The translations under genes were made by a program, and so were the position numbers. From the NCBI GenBank assembly GCA_958510875.1, contig OY294068.1, positions 17,712,297 to 17,776,296 of the forward strand: a stretch of DNA of 64,000 nucleotides, read 5' to 3'. This DNA is from Endomychus coccineus. Its lineage: Eukaryota > Arthropoda > Insecta > Coleoptera > Endomychidae. Under the pieces are notes generated by a model, which saw nothing but the letters and a program-made list of their open reading frames with translations, did no database searches and was not told the DNA's origin. Below, in pieces: positions 20,880 through 33,284 of the stretch; the first letter of the stretch is position 1; each line of letters begins with the position of its first letter.

Positions 20880-22935
20880 TTCATAGGCAACAAAAATTGA
20901 AGAAAAAGGCGCTTATATAGGCAAAGATTTTTATTGAAAAAGGCAGGAAGGAATCTTAACATATAGGCAAAATGCCTTTAACACTATAACTAATTAATTA
21001 TTAATAATAAGTTAATACAAATATATTTGCACAACATAATAACTGAATAATTGTTAATTAATAATTAAACATTGTAACAACTTAAAATGTTATCATTAAT
21101 AGCTACAACTAAGTGTTTTTCTATATTTTCTTCTGTTTTAAAACTGTATTCTATCACTTAAAATTAATTTGTACATTGAAAATGAACAGAGTGTTATATC
21201 GACAGATATAATTAGAGTATATTTAAGAGCGAATAATGAATCTGGCTCAATTTGTAATTTTCGGAAAATATCATATTGAAAACTCTAGCAACATCAGATA
21301 GAAACGAAAAAACCTTCATTCTAGTCAAAAACATATTTAATTTTTTTAGAAGTTTATTGACCATTACTTCCAGGTGCTGATTTAATTTTTGACTTTAAAG
21401 TATCATTAATTTAATTGACTCACATGAATTTACCTGTTGTTTTTCTAATAAAGTAATCGTGCTAACTATTAATTGATAATTATAATTTTAAATACATTTT
21501 TTGCTTCTCGAATTGCTTCGGAAATATCATCATCAATTACTAATTCTATTGTACTGCAGTGTTCAAAGTGAAATAAAACTGCTTCGAGCCACGTTCCCTA
21601 CTTTATAATTACTGGTTTAGGTGGTAAAGAGACACGGGGTAGTCTTTCTTTATATTTCTGCACCCTCAACGAACCCGTTAAGGAAACTTTTTTCATAAAA
21701 TTTATAAAATCATTCACCAACGGAAACAGATTTCTTATTTCTTCTGCAATTCTGCAAGTACAATGAATTAAGCTGAGATAAAAAATCTTTAAATTAACAG
21801 CAGATTTTAACATATACGCTGCAGCATCTGAAAGTGTTGGGACTATTTTATTGACTGGTACAGCATTGGGTGAGAAGAGGTTTGTTAAACTATCTTGTAT
21901 AAATCTATTTATAGTTAAATTGTTTGTTTTTTCTAATTCTTTAACGGCAATTAAATAAGGTTTGCTTGGAAAGTTTTCGTTCAAAATTCCAATCATAAAA
22001 TTAGCTATATATCTGTCGTTTCATCCACAATAATATACAAGAAATTGCCCTCTAACTCCCGTTTAAATTTTGAAATATATTCCACATAGCATTTGTCCAT
22101 AGTTTGATTCCTCAATGTTCTCTCCTCCGATAAAGATTTATTAAAATGTAAAAAAATAACTTAAAACTAGGATGATTAACTTTATACAGAGGAATGTTGG
22201 ATGCAACCATCATCTGGCATAAATCAAATTTAAATGTGTCCTCCTTCTTTTTCTTTGAACTGCTTGAACTATCCCGCAGAAATGTTTGGACTAGCTTAGA
22301 GGAATTTAATTTTTCTGTATTCCGTTTATAAATTGGAGTTCCACAATGCTGGTCATAGAGTACTTTTTAGTACTTGAAATCTGAGAATTAAAAAAAATAA
22401 CAATAATTAGAATTTTGATACCAATCTGGAATTTAGTTATGGGGTGGTTGAGAGAGAGAAAATATAAAACTTGCCGATTTGCCGCACGGTTTTCAAAATG
22501 CGCCATGTTCTAGAGAAAGTTCCGGATATGGTCGGATCCGGATCTTAACTTAGAATTCATCGTTCTAAACAAACTCACGAATCGTCTAAAACTTTTTAAA
22601 ATGTGTGTTCTTTACTTTCCGGTATACGCCGGTCTGTACAACTGAACAACTGTAATTGTTTATTATAAAAGCAAAAGGTTAGCCTCGATCAGGTAAATTT
22701 CCCTAAGAAATTATTAATAGACAAACCAATGATATTCTATTATTGACCCAAAGAAAGGTTTAGTAATAGAAATATGAATATTATTCATCATGTCATAGGT
22801 AGGTAGTGTAAAATTTAAAAATAGACACGAAAAGGCGGAATTTACGATGGCAAAATGTGAAAAAAACACCTAGAATAGGCAAAATGGGCAACATAATCCG
22901 AGCTTCAATCATGATATTTGACCATCCTAAGTTTA
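20880..22935 (-). mobile_element. Third hAT family (CGGBP1-like), degenerate
   Basis: Both edges carry short AATAGGCAAAATG/AAAAGGC-type motifs (20880-20985 and 22830-22900) that may be remains of terminal repeats. A minus-strand transposase relic fills the middle. Exact borders and target duplication could not be found. Confidence 0.5.
21250..22365 (-). pseudogene. hAT transposase of the CGG-repeat-binding-protein-like group
   Basis: From right to left the minus strand gives YDQHCGTPIYKRNTEKLNSS with KLVQTFLRDSSSS (end of a BED-type finger, near 22340), FKFDLCQMMVASNIPLYKVN (near 22220), FKRELEGNFLYIIVDETTD (catalytic Asp region, near 22040), then the longest open part 21598-21996 with KIVPTLSDAAAYMLKSAVNL, AEEIRNLFPLVND and LPRVSLPPKPVI, and GTWLEAVLFHFEHC near 21590. 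Stops and frameshifts separate these blocks. I know this set from insect hAT proteins related to CGGBP1. Confidence 0.78.
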
Positions 22936-23525
22936 GGTTAGTTACCAGCAATTGCAAAGATTGTGATCGACCTTCATGCACAATTGAAGAGCATGTATCA
23001 TTGCCCTAAAAACACCTTTTACACATAACTGAAACGTATTCTACAAATTTTGAGATATTAATTTGAAAAGTAAATGCAAACTATGGTTAAAGTTACATCG
23101 TGTATTAAACATATTTTTCTTCAATACTTGTGAAATTATTGATTATGTTCAGCATTTCACTAAACTGAGTTATTTGACATGGAAATAATTCAAGGTAAGG
23201 CATATTTACATTATTTCTATTTAGAGAATGAATGATGCTTGAAGAATTGCAAAGTTCATAAAAGATTTATCATATCAAATGCCTCGACGAAAAGTCGGCT
23301 AATATTTACCTGTGCATGTGTTCCATACATTATCAAACATGATGAAATATTTCATTCCCAATCTTGCAAAAATCTTACTAATTTGAAGTATTCTATAATA
23401 AAAATGACCGTGAAAGAATGCAAACATGGAATGTAACAATTAATAATATTAAAAATAATTTAACGTCTTCCATTAACGAGTTTCTAAATCATTTCCAATA
23501 TGTTTCTCAGGAGCGTCTATTTGCG
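22936..23525. other. TRPM intron, nothing recognised
   Basis: No gene or repeat was recognised. Confidence 0.4.
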
Positions 23526-23529
23526 CCCA

Positions 23530-23835
23530 TATACTATTGAAGTACTGAGGACCTTTCGGCTATCAAGTAGCCATCATCATGGTAATTATATATCAAAATG
23601 TGCCTGTTTAAATACTATTTGAGGATAGTAATGATGTAAGCAAGGGTTTACCCCAGCTGGAGATAAATCGGAATTTAATAAATTACTTTTTCGTTTATAC
23701 ATTTCCATTCCTTCTAAAGTACCTACATATTTGTCTGTACCGCTGTTTTTTTACCACTACTTCTCTTTATATGAGCGAAATGTTCCTTCTAGTTTGACCC
23801 ACATAGCATTTTGAACACGAATCACAATTGATTCT
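23530..23835 (-). mobile_element. Penelope-like element 3' fragment
   Basis: Read on the minus strand, this matches the region 50590-50950: the same GTGTTCAAAATGCTA-like start, a GTACAGACAAATATGTAGGT segment, and at its end the hammerhead-like ATGATGATGGCTAC ... GTAGCC/GATAGCC GAAAGGTCCTCAGTAC motif (23538-23580). It lacks the reverse transcriptase and most of the endonuclease. Confidence 0.7.
23538..23582 (-). ncRNA. Hammerhead-like motif at Penelope 3' end (decayed)
   Basis: On the minus strand: ATGATGA in place of CTGATGA, stem II GGCTAT with GATAGCC around a short loop, GAAA, then GGTCC as a 2-bp stem III and TC before AGTACTTC. One core base is altered, so self-cleavage is doubtful. It parallels the better copy at 50902. 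Confidence 0.5.
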
Positions 23836-23907
23836 GTAAATCCCCGATTTTTTAAATAAAATCAATTGTGAGTCGTGTTCAAAATGCTAAGTGAGTCAAA
23901 CTAGAAG
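23786..23907. repeat. Near-perfect 48-bp inverted repeat (foldback)
   Basis: The left arm 23786-23833 and right arm 23861-23907 are reverse complements with only a few mismatches, separated by 27 bp. The left arm is Penelope sequence in minus orientation and the right arm is the same Penelope segment in plus orientation (compare 50586-50620). The structure therefore arose by an inversion or template switch within a Penelope copy. Confidence 0.85.
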
Positions 23908-24060
23908 TCCATATAAAGGTCTTCTGCAGGCTCAAAAAGGACGCAGAAGCCTTCTTCACTCGATATTCGAGATGTGCACTTCAGGTTAATTTACAATCTA
24001 GGATTACTCCCAGAAACTTCACCGGCTTAGTTTGCAAGACCCTGTCGTAGGAAGAAACCT
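23908..24060 (-). pseudogene. Non-LTR reverse transcriptase fragment
   Basis: The minus strand gives KPVKFLGVILDCKLTW followed by HLEYRVKKASASFLSLQK. This is the standard block after the YxDD domain in jockey/I-group reverse transcriptases. Only about 50 codons remain, ending at the Penelope foldback. Confidence 0.7.
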
Positions 24061-25080
24061 CCGGCAGAATTTGCCTATTATGTTTTTTACATATATTTTT
24101 TATACATTTCCATGAAGTTTTTGTTGTATTTTCACATTTTTTACTAAATTTATTTATTTTCGGGATATTGAGCAGCAAATGTATTACACTCTGCACTCTG
24201 TTGCATTCTCCGTGAATAATAAATAAATTTAAATAGTCTTCGTTTGTTTAATTTAAGCGTGTCGACATTGTTTACAATAATTTTAAAGTAAATGACATTT
24301 CATCACTCTCTGACAGTAGTATAATCAGCCATGGCCAACTAGATTTATCAAACATGAAAACGCCCACTTGACAAAGGTCGAAAACTAGTATTTTGTAAAT
24401 GAATCAAAAACGTATAGGGAACTATAAAACAAATGTTTACATTTGAAAATTTAGAGTTTTCGTTATTTTTTGAATTAAAATTCCAACAATTTTTTGTGAG
24501 CACCCTATACAAGATCTCAAAGTTTTTTATGGTATTTTTCTGCGCTGTCTTTGACTACAAAATGCCAAAAGCGCGTTACGATATATGCAGCCGTTATAAA
24601 GAAACTGTCTGCATTTGTAATTTATTCCCTAACATGGCAAATATCTCAAAAACGGTTGAATTTAGGTATAGTATAGGACATGTAGAGGAAATCTACCAAG
24701 AATTTTCCGTAGAATCCAAAAATGCAGTAAATTGTAGTGTGTTCTATTTAAAATAACGAAGTTGTCATCGACTTCCGGTATAACCCGAAGTGCCGCATCT
24801 TGAAAATATTTTAAATGGATAGTGTTCATTGAATTTGGTCAGCTGCAAAATTTTCATAAATACTCTAGGTTTACTTTTTGAGATATCGATCGATGCATAT
24901 AAAACATTAGATCTTGATTATTCTGAATCACTTGGGCTATACTGTTATCAAAATACGAATTCAAAAAATTGTGAGGTTCAGTTGCTATAGAAACCACGTT
25001 CTAAATTTAAACCAATAGATAAGTATGTTTGATATGGAGGAATTTTCGCTAAGCTTTATTATGTGATACTGGTAGCATGA
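24061..25080. other. Unassigned, repeat-like
   Basis: A 107-codon plus frame at 24433-24756 matches nothing known. The wording of the DNA (AACGGTTGAATTTAGG-like, ATCGATCGATGC) resembles the long terminal sequences of insect foldback elements, but no partner arm was found. Confidence 0.3.
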
Positions 25081-25082
25081 AA

Positions 25083-25313
25083 TTATTGAGTATACAGATT
25101 TGAATTATAGTCTTGGATCCAGAGCGATATTGATGGTCTGAACATTAACCCGATGGCACTATGGTTTATCGTTAGTGGACGGTTCAATGACCAATTCATC
25201 TCATAGACCGAATTTTCGCAGGCTGCTAGATCTCGAGATAAAGCATCCGCAATTTTTTTTTTCGACTGGAGGTTAAATCTTTCCAAGTCGTGGTTACTTG
25301 GAAAGCATGTCAT
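25083..25313 (-). pseudogene. Possible Ty3/gypsy Pol remnant
   Basis: The minus-strand frame holds FNLQSKKKIADALSRDLA. The ADALSR motif normally ends the RNase H domain of Ty3/gypsy polyproteins. The flanking residues do not extend the match, so this could be chance. Confidence 0.3.
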
Positions 25314-25319
25314 TCTTAT

Positions 25320-26453
25320 ACACTTTCACCATGCGCCATCATTTTTTATTGTGCTCGTTCATTAGACCGACCAGTTAAAATTGGACCGAAAATGGACTGC
25401 AAGTTAACTCTCCCAAACCTGGTGGAAAATGTTCATTGGTGATGGCAATTGTTAACATACCCTATGCCATCAAAAGTTATCGGTCCATTTCCGAGTAATT
25501 GGCCATTATTTGGACCAAAAATGTTTATTTTTTCAATTTTGTGACTAAATCTTGCGGGTTACAAGATAACATGATGGCACCATGTTGAATAACTTTCTTG
25601 GAGGTCAAATAAAGATTTAAAACTATTGTCATCACCCCTTGCCTATTTCAACAATTATGTTACAACAGAATCTCAAACAATCTGAATCATTCACGAAACT
25701 TATCCTGGTTCATGCTGGTCATCGAATCCTTTCAGGAAAATCAGAATATCTAATCTTGCCGATTGGTGACAATACGAATGTCATTCAATACTTCATTTCC
25801 AGCTGCGTCTAGTGTCTTTAGGATCTCCCTAGAGTATTCCTTCACGTTACAGATGGCAAACGAAATATAAATCTTTCTCGGAATCCTTTCTGTTTTATTG
25901 CTACACATTTTTATTCCCAGATGGGAATCATTCCGTATGACATTGAATTGCCCTGAAACGTGAACTCGCATATTTCAGTTTATTTGCATTGATAACCTGA
26001 CGTTCAGAACGGGGAATGGTAATGAAACATTCATGAAACAGCGTATTCAATTCGTCATATCTCCTACAAATCAAGTAAGTGTGTCATGTAACCTGCAATT
26101 CAATTTCGAAACTTAAATTAAAAGTGTTCAGTTTTGGAGAAGGGTTGCAGCGACAAGTGGCACGAGCTGGCGCAGAAGGTCACATGCCCAAGCAGCGTTT
26201 CACGTGAAGGGCATTATTTAATCGATGCAGCGTATCGGGAGTCAGGACAGCCGGATCTGGTAGGTGGACGTGGTAATTACCAGAGGGCTGATGAATCGAC
26301 GGTAAATATACATGGGTATTAGGTTTTCTAATTTTAATTCCAATCCAATGCTAATTTGATAATTAGCAAGGAATTGTCTGGTAGAGCTGGTTAATGAGGA
26401 TCATTATGGAAGCAGTTAGTTGTGATGTGAGTTAAACAAGAATGTTGCCGGTT
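25320..26453. other. TRPM intron, nothing recognised
   Basis: No convincing coding segment or element end. A 62-codon plus frame at 26134 has no recognisable content. Confidence 0.4.
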
Positions 26454-26461
26454 TTTATCAC
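26454..26461. repeat. Left 8-bp target duplication of hAT copy 2
   Basis: TTTATCAC, repeated at 28302-28309. Confidence 0.9.
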
Positions 26462-28301
26462 CAGTGGCGGCTCCTCGAAGGAGGCTCAGCCTCCTCACCA
26501 ATTTATCTTGATGATCATTCTCCAGTTTATTTCCTGTTTCTCTGATAATTTTTAAAATTTTACAATTAATTCCCCGTTCTCAGTAGTTATTTTTAATCTG
26601 GCAACAGTGCCCTGAGGCTAGACTCTATATATCTCAAACGCTGAGCATGTGTTGTTCAACGCAGTTGCCGTTTTTCCGACCAGTCCGAACGCCAACTGGG
26701 TAAATCAGCGAAAATGGCAACACCCTCTGGAGGCTAGCCTGCGGCAGCCGCTAGCAATCTATGAAATACGAGACGTGCGTTCTGCCGACTGCTGAGTAGG
26801 TCAGTCAGTGCTTGTTTATGTGTTGTCACGCTACGCAAAGTAAGGTTAGACTGTTGTCTGTTGTAAATTTAAAATGAGTGTTAGTGAGTTAGTTGCTGCC
26901 TTTTAGAAAATCCATTCAGTGAATTAACATATGATAAAAGTGTTTCTTTTAAATAAACGGCCTTTACCGGATTTGAAAGGATTAGTCATGTCAGGTAACT
27001 ATCAAAATCGATCATTGTTAATACTAATAGTAGTATTGACAAGACGAAGTTTTAAAAAAATCATTGATTTCCCTGTAATGCTCCAACTCGATGGAATTTT
27101 ACATCACGTGCAGTATTTACCATCCATAAAAATAAAGACAAATTAATTGAAACATTTGATTTTGTATTAAACAGTGATGACTTTTCAACAGATCAGGTTT
27201 CATTAAATGCTGCTGTTGGTTTAAAAGCTTATTTAGTAAATGAAGAATTTTTTTTTCTTGATAATTTTAAATTAATATTTGAACAAACTGACCTTATTTT
27301 TCGAATTTTACAACATAAATTCACTGATATAATTTATTCAAGAGATCGTTTGAAACATCTCATTGGAAAAATTTCAAGTTTCCATAATACAGAATTTCAT
27401 TTTGATATTTTATTTGAAAATTTTTCAACTGATGAGGCTCCTCCCGCGAAAAGGAGGAAAACAAATTTGGTAGACAAGAAACTACATTATAAACAACTTT
27501 CTTATGAAATTTTAGATACTATTAAAGGTCAAATTGAGATTCGATTTTCCGAATTACATGAATTGAAGTTTTTTGACTTGACGAATAGAAGATTTTTCGA
27601 ATCTTTTTCAAAAGAGTTCCCCAATACACTTTAAGATAACTTAGTTCTAAAATATAAATTTTTTGATAAAATAGCACGGCACAATGAATTATGCGTTATA
27701 TACTCGGGTAAAGATATTTTAGGCCAGTATGACAGTCACGCCGATATGATAGACAATGATTTGCAACAAGTTTTACCTCAGTTTTATAAACTACTTTGTT
27801 TGACAGTCACCATTTCTGTCACGTCGGCATCGGTGGAGAGATCATTTTCTACTCTCAAACGAATTAAAACTTACATGCCAAATACAATGGGCCAAAATCG
27901 TTTATACAATGTTAGTTTAATATCTATTGAAAAAGATTTAGTAAAACACTTAAAACAAAATGATACATTTTTTGATAATATTATTGATCATTTTTCGCAA
28001 ACTAAAGACCGTAGAATTCCGTTAATATGTAAAAAAAGTTAATAAAATTAATAAAAAAAAAACAAAATATGAAAAATTACAAAAAAAAGAAAAAATATTA
28101 AAAATCCAAAAAAAATAAAAGACAAAAAACGAACAAAAAAATTTTTTGCCAAGAGAAACTCTATACCTCCACAATTAATTTTGTCACTGAAGTAGCTGGT
28201 ACGGTCTCTGTGCAAAGGATAAAAGGCTGTGAATAGAGTATATTTTTACAAAAACGTTTTATGTCCAGCCTCCTCTCTCAAAAATTCACGAGCCGCCACT
28301 G
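26462..28301 (+). mobile_element. hAT element copy 2
   Basis: The 1840-bp copy has CAGTGGCGGCTC termini and a perfect 8-bp target duplication. Its left subterminal region is nearly the same as in copy 1. It retains a middle portion (27180-27640) that copy 1 lacks, but has lost most of the zinc-finger block, jumping from the NYQNRSL segment to the LHHVQYLPSIK segment near 27060-27110. Confidence 0.92.
27160..28042 (+). pseudogene. hAT transposase middle and C-terminal parts
   Basis: In-frame pieces: ETFDFVLNSDDFSTDQVSLN (near 27170), the 27350-27634 frame with HLIGKISSFHNTEFHFDILF, RRKTNLVDKKLHYKQLSYEI and LHELKFFDLTNRRFFESFSK, and the 27746-28042 frame with ASVERSFSTLKRIKTYMPN, the dimerisation domain. 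Stops and frameshifts separate them. The final domain is almost identical to that in copy 1. Confidence 0.85.
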
Positions 28302-28309
28302 TTTATCAC
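28302..28309. repeat. Right 8-bp target duplication of hAT copy 2
   Basis: TTTATCAC, identical to 26454-26461. Confidence 0.9.
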
Positions 28310-29500
28310 TCCCACTGCATATATTCATGTGGTTTCACAAACATTTAAAATATACATTGAGCATTAACAGCGGACTTTGAGGTACACTGTTTCATAAAAA
28401 GACTATCGGTTGCATTGTTGTTATCAGCTATCATCTTCTTGTGGTTCATTCTTCCAACCAACGCAACATCCAGAGCCGGATTGGGTCATCAAATCGGCAC
28501 GGGCTAGTAACTCCAACCATTTTTTTATAATACTTTCTCATACACTACTGATCGAATGTTTTCTGCAGTTTTTATTAGATTTTGAAACATTTCCATTAAT
28601 CATAGTTATCTATTCTTCTCTAGATTACACTAATTAACGACATTTTGGAAAATCAATTTTCCTCTCGAGAACAATATGAATAATAGTCTAATAGAAATTC
28701 AGGAAAGTATCCACCCTTCAATTTTTTATCAACCTATAGGTATAAGAGAAACGACTCTTACAGAAGAAAAAATCAGACATACGGCTTAAACTTTGGTGGT
28801 TTCACACTAGATCAAAAATTATGTCTTCATTATCTGGAGACGTGAAAATATGTTTTCACTTGACACATACAGGCCTCTATGACGATGATCTTGAGATAGG
28901 TATACAATAAATATATTTTATTCTTTCACACGCTACTTGTGAAATACGAAAATGATGTACCAAGATACGTATAGATGAAAAAAAAAAAGAATGTTTGTAA
29001 GTAAATGTAGTAAATAATTTAGGTATATAGAACACAGATGGACATAACAAATTTGAGTGGACTTGTATGACATGCCATACATAAATTATATAAAGCTATT
29101 CAAAACTATTTAAAACAATCAATTGGCCAATGGGGCAACAAAAATTCTTTCATCGAGTAGCATAAGAGAGAATTTTTTTAATGTGGATTTAGAAACATTT
29201 ACTTTTACCTTCACGGGTACTTTGTTCCTTTTACTATAATAGTTATCAGAACAGCGACTCGAATTTAATCTTAGTCAATATGAATATTATGGCAACATCT
29301 AGTGTTATAATTATGCAGATTATTATCAAAAACATACCCATTAGAATACAATTATAAATATCTATATAGTGAAGGTTAAAGTCATAATTTTGAAATCAAT
29401 AAAACTGTTTCTAACGTCATCTTCGAAACCTTTCTTTGTTAAGATTCTCATAACTTTTCTTTGAAGGTGAAAATCCTTTCCGAATGAGGTGAATTACCCC
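28310..29500. other. TRPM intron, nothing recognised
   Basis: AT-rich. No element ends or coding blocks were seen. Confidence 0.4.
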
Positions 29501-29506
29501 AGTCTG

Positions 29507-29890
29507 TCAGGACATATGACATGTGCGACTGATTAAGGTATGCCTTGCGCACTTCCAACTAAGAACTGGATCAAATAAGATACCCAAAAACTTTATATAG
29601 TCAGGATTTTCAAAAGTAACGTTTCTGTCCGTGAATAACATTATAACAGTTTTGTCAAGATTTACGGACAGTTCTGACGCTCCCACCGCCTGAACCAAGT
29701 CATTAATGAAGATAAGGAACAGTAGCGGACCAATTTACAGCATCATTGGTGTTCCTATTTTTACGGAAGCCATACTGATTGCAATTAAAAATGTGTGAAA
29801 AAAGTGGAACTATAGCTATTGGTCTATAATTGTTCATGTCGTCTGTAGATCCTATTTTGAGAGCATCAGGGTATGTATATTCCGGCGTCT
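29507..29890 (-). pseudogene. Non-LTR reverse transcriptase remnant with internal deletion
   Basis: The minus strand reads STDDMNNYRPIAIVPLFSHI (near 29840), NQYGFRKNRNTNDAV (near 29770), then, after loss of the catalytic middle, LVQAVGASELSVNLDKTVIM and FENPDYIKFLGILFDPVLSW (29690-29550). These are blocks before and after the YxDD box. The box itself is deleted. Confidence 0.78.
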
Positions 29891-32505
29891 ATACATTGAT
29901 TTAATAATTTGCTTATCGGCTAAATAAGAATATTAATTACATTCTTAATTAGGCCTATATTGAGATTATAATGGTCTTAAATTTTTTTATTTGATAATTT
30001 GTTAATAATATCTCTTACATGGATATACGAAACGTGAGAGAATGAGAATGATTTAAGAGACTTAAGAGCACATTCTAAACGTTTTACTAATGTTAGATTA
30101 GATTGACACCATTTTTGGGTCGATTCCAACTCTCTCGCAAATTTAGCTATTTATGGCTTTTTAAGCTTAGCTACCCACAATAATAAACTTTATTTAGAAA
30201 ACAATTATCACAATTCAAGAATCTATTAATCAAAGTCGAGACGTTGATTGAAGTTTAGCGTTTGATCCGGCATTATAGGATGCAAATCACCAACCTCAAG
30301 ATAAAACAAATCAATTTGTCCCTGAATGCTATTTCCTTTAGACGCAAACTTAGCTATTGTTGACATATTGGTTTCAGAGAGTAATTGATGTATAGAAATA
30401 GTTTTAGAGATTTAGACTGAAATAGATTACTACGGAATCACATGAGGAAGATGTGGAAAAATGTACTAATGCACATCATTTTTCATTCCTAAGAGAAACC
30501 ACAAGATGCTGATGGAAGATTATCCGACACCAGCATGCTCAACATCAAATAGCAACGCTGGAATCGCGTTGTATTTCCATCAACACGTTCACGACGGATT
30601 GACCTAGTTTGCGGTTCAAATGAAATTTCACGATGATCCGAAAACTTTAGATCAAAAATATTATTATTATCTTACACAGAAAAATATATTCGTCTTCTTC
30701 AACTAAAATGTTAATGGAAAGAGAATAATCGCGAAAATCATGAGTCAACCATTATTGTTAATGAATGACATGCCTGTGGATAGTCCCACCACAATCAATT
30801 ATCTCATTTTCATTATCATCTTTGCTCTCAACTTAACGTCATAATTTAGTTCCATTCTCTTCAAATTAATTATACTCTAATCAGATATCAGACATAAGTT
30901 TCGTAATTTCGTAAGATCTTTTCCTGGAATTTGTGCTCCTCGTGGTTGAGGTAGGATATTCTTTGTAGCCAGAGATGCGGGTTGAAAAAGCAAGTTGTTC
31001 AAGGTGAACTGGTAAATCTTGACTTCGATCCCGATTAAGTGCCGAATTACAGAATAAGTATCGTTTTTTCATCAGGTTGGAATTTTAAAATTGTTCAAAT
31101 CCTTTTTACAGCTTATAGGATTATAGTTTCTGATTCTTGATTAAACGAATAATTTCTCCTAACATACATTTACTATTTGATTTGTAACTAGTAATATTTA
31201 ATGATATCTGATTGTCAATTACCTATTACCGATTATTATCTGATCTTGGATTAGTATTTCCAAGTTAAGCAACGCAATTGTACCTGATTATTAATGTTGT
31301 CTTTTGCCTTTATTTATCTGTTCAATTCATATCTGATTATAATGCTGTCTTATGCCTTCATGAATCAATTTAGTTGTTTAACTGTTTTTAAAATTACATT
31401 CTGTTATGATATCTATTATCGTAATTCATCCATGAATCTGTTATCTAAATTTCAAATTATCTATTTCGTAATTGTTCAATACTATTGTTTGAATTTAAAT
31501 TATATATTTCCTAATTGTCAATAATTTTATCTGAATTTAATTTATCTATTCAATTCTTTGATTATCTGACTATAACTATTTTAACCATAACGAATTGGTA
31601 TATTATTTTTCACAGCAAGTCGGGATTCGATTGTTTGTCCCGAATTCGAATTCAAGATGTTTTCTGATAAGAATTAGTAACTTCTTGTCATTCGTTATGG
31701 TGGATTTTTTCTCATTGAATTTGTTGAAGGTAACGCATATAGTGACGATGTTAATTTGTTGTTTTGCTGTGTGTGTTTCTCTCGCTTTGCATTTGGGTCA
31801 TTTCTGTTTCGTATTGTATTATTTTCTTCCCCATTTACCGTACGTGAGTACTTAATTACCGGGCCGAGCTTTGTAGTATGCAGTTCACAAGCTACAACAA
31901 ATACAAAGGAAGGTAACATTTTTGACAGAATTAATTAAATTTGCAGAGTGATCTGTTTTGCTGATCCTCACAAATTTTTGAATTTCAATTATCAATTTAT
32001 CCAAATTTAATTTCTTCATAAGTCAAATTTCACTCTTATCATTATTCATTGTTCATCTCAACCTTACATTTGAACTATTTAATTTTGTTATGAATTATTC
32101 AATTGGTGAATAAAACAATTTTTTGTTAAGTTGAACTATTTCTTTTATTTCTTCTATTTAACAACATCTATCTAACACCACCCTAATGCTGGAGATTCTT
32201 GATTGAGGTTCTTTTTCTTATCTTATAAGTAAAGGTGTTGGCGTTCCGGGTATAATTGTCAATCAGTAGTCGAAGGGTACGTTTCATTACGATAGACCCT
32301 GAGATCTTTCCATAATGAACTAGTTGGGCAATTAAAGGGAGGCGACATCAGCGTCATTGGTGTAGTGAATGAACGTGAAGTGGGATGAGTAAGTGTAGGT
32401 AAGATGAAGAATATCTTGAAGAATGTACTAATGAATAAATGGCAGAATGATGGAATGATTATATGAATATATGAGAGATGTTAGAAAAGTGGAAAATTTT
32501 GCATG
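29891..32505. other. TRPM intron, possible solo LTR in right part
   Basis: No gene recognised. The T-rich stretch 31590-32170 contains a GAATAAAACAATTTTTTG polyadenylation-like end followed by ACAACA and could be a solo LTR. No target duplication was identified, so this is only a suggestion. Confidence 0.3.
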
Positions 32506-32509
32506 ATTC

Positions 32510-33280
32510 TGGTTAGATTTGTATGCTGGGTTTTTGATGACTGAACATGGAAGTATGAATGCATTTCTATGCGAACGAAATCTAGCATAGGAGCCAGATT
32601 GTCAGTGTGGAGCAACAGAGGAATATTGGAAGTATGTATTGATGAAATGTGGGTTGTATGATGATTTAAGAAATTTGAGAGTAGTGGGTCTTGGGTTAGA
32701 TGAGAATGATGGAATACAAGGATTCAATGTTTGTAATGTACGCGAGAAAGTAGTTTGAAAGAAGAAGAACAAATGTTGTAGTAAATGAGATGAATGGGTG
32801 AGTATGAAAGACGCAGGGAGACATCGCCAGAAAGGCCTAAGCTTAACCTTCATTGGTTGGCAAGTGGTCGACTACGGTAGGATCTTTGTGGTGTAGCCGA
32901 TCTAGTAGGACCAGTGATCTTGCATTGACTGGTACCACTTTGTCCGATCGCTTGGTGTAGGCTTCGTGGGGGGGGGGGGGGGTAGTGGTTAAAGGCCGCA
33001 TCCTGGCTAGCGGGTGTTGGAGAGTAGCTTTGTTACAATCCTTCACCTTCGACGTGTGAGCTGCGTTTCAGCTCGGGAATTGAACATGCATAGTCAGTAG
33101 GGACTTGGATAGGGTCACGCTCTTACCAGTGGTCTTCGGGGAATTGCTCTCCCCAGACATCGGACATACTGACAGGTAGGATTCGTCTTACCGTGCTGAT
33201 TGTCCCTCGCCCAAGAGGGTCGCGCGGTAGAGTCATCGGGAAAGGAACTTCACGTAAAACTAATACTTGGGCATCTGTGC
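32510..33280 (+). mobile_element. Non-LTR retrotransposon 3' end
   Basis: The plus strand encodes FLMTEHGSMNAFLCERNLA, a stop, EPDCQCGATEEYWKYVLMKC and GLYDDLRNLRVVGLGLDEN, which fits the Cys/His segment at the C-terminus of R1/I-type elements (CxC...H/Y...C). A relatively GC-rich 3' UTR with a run of 15 G (32968-32982) follows to about 33280. The reverse transcriptase is missing. Confidence 0.6.
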
Positions 33281-33284
33281 GAGG

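Noticed and set aside
24433..24756. 107-codon plus-strand frame as a novel gene
   Set aside because: No recognisable motif, AT-driven composition, and repeat-like surroundings.
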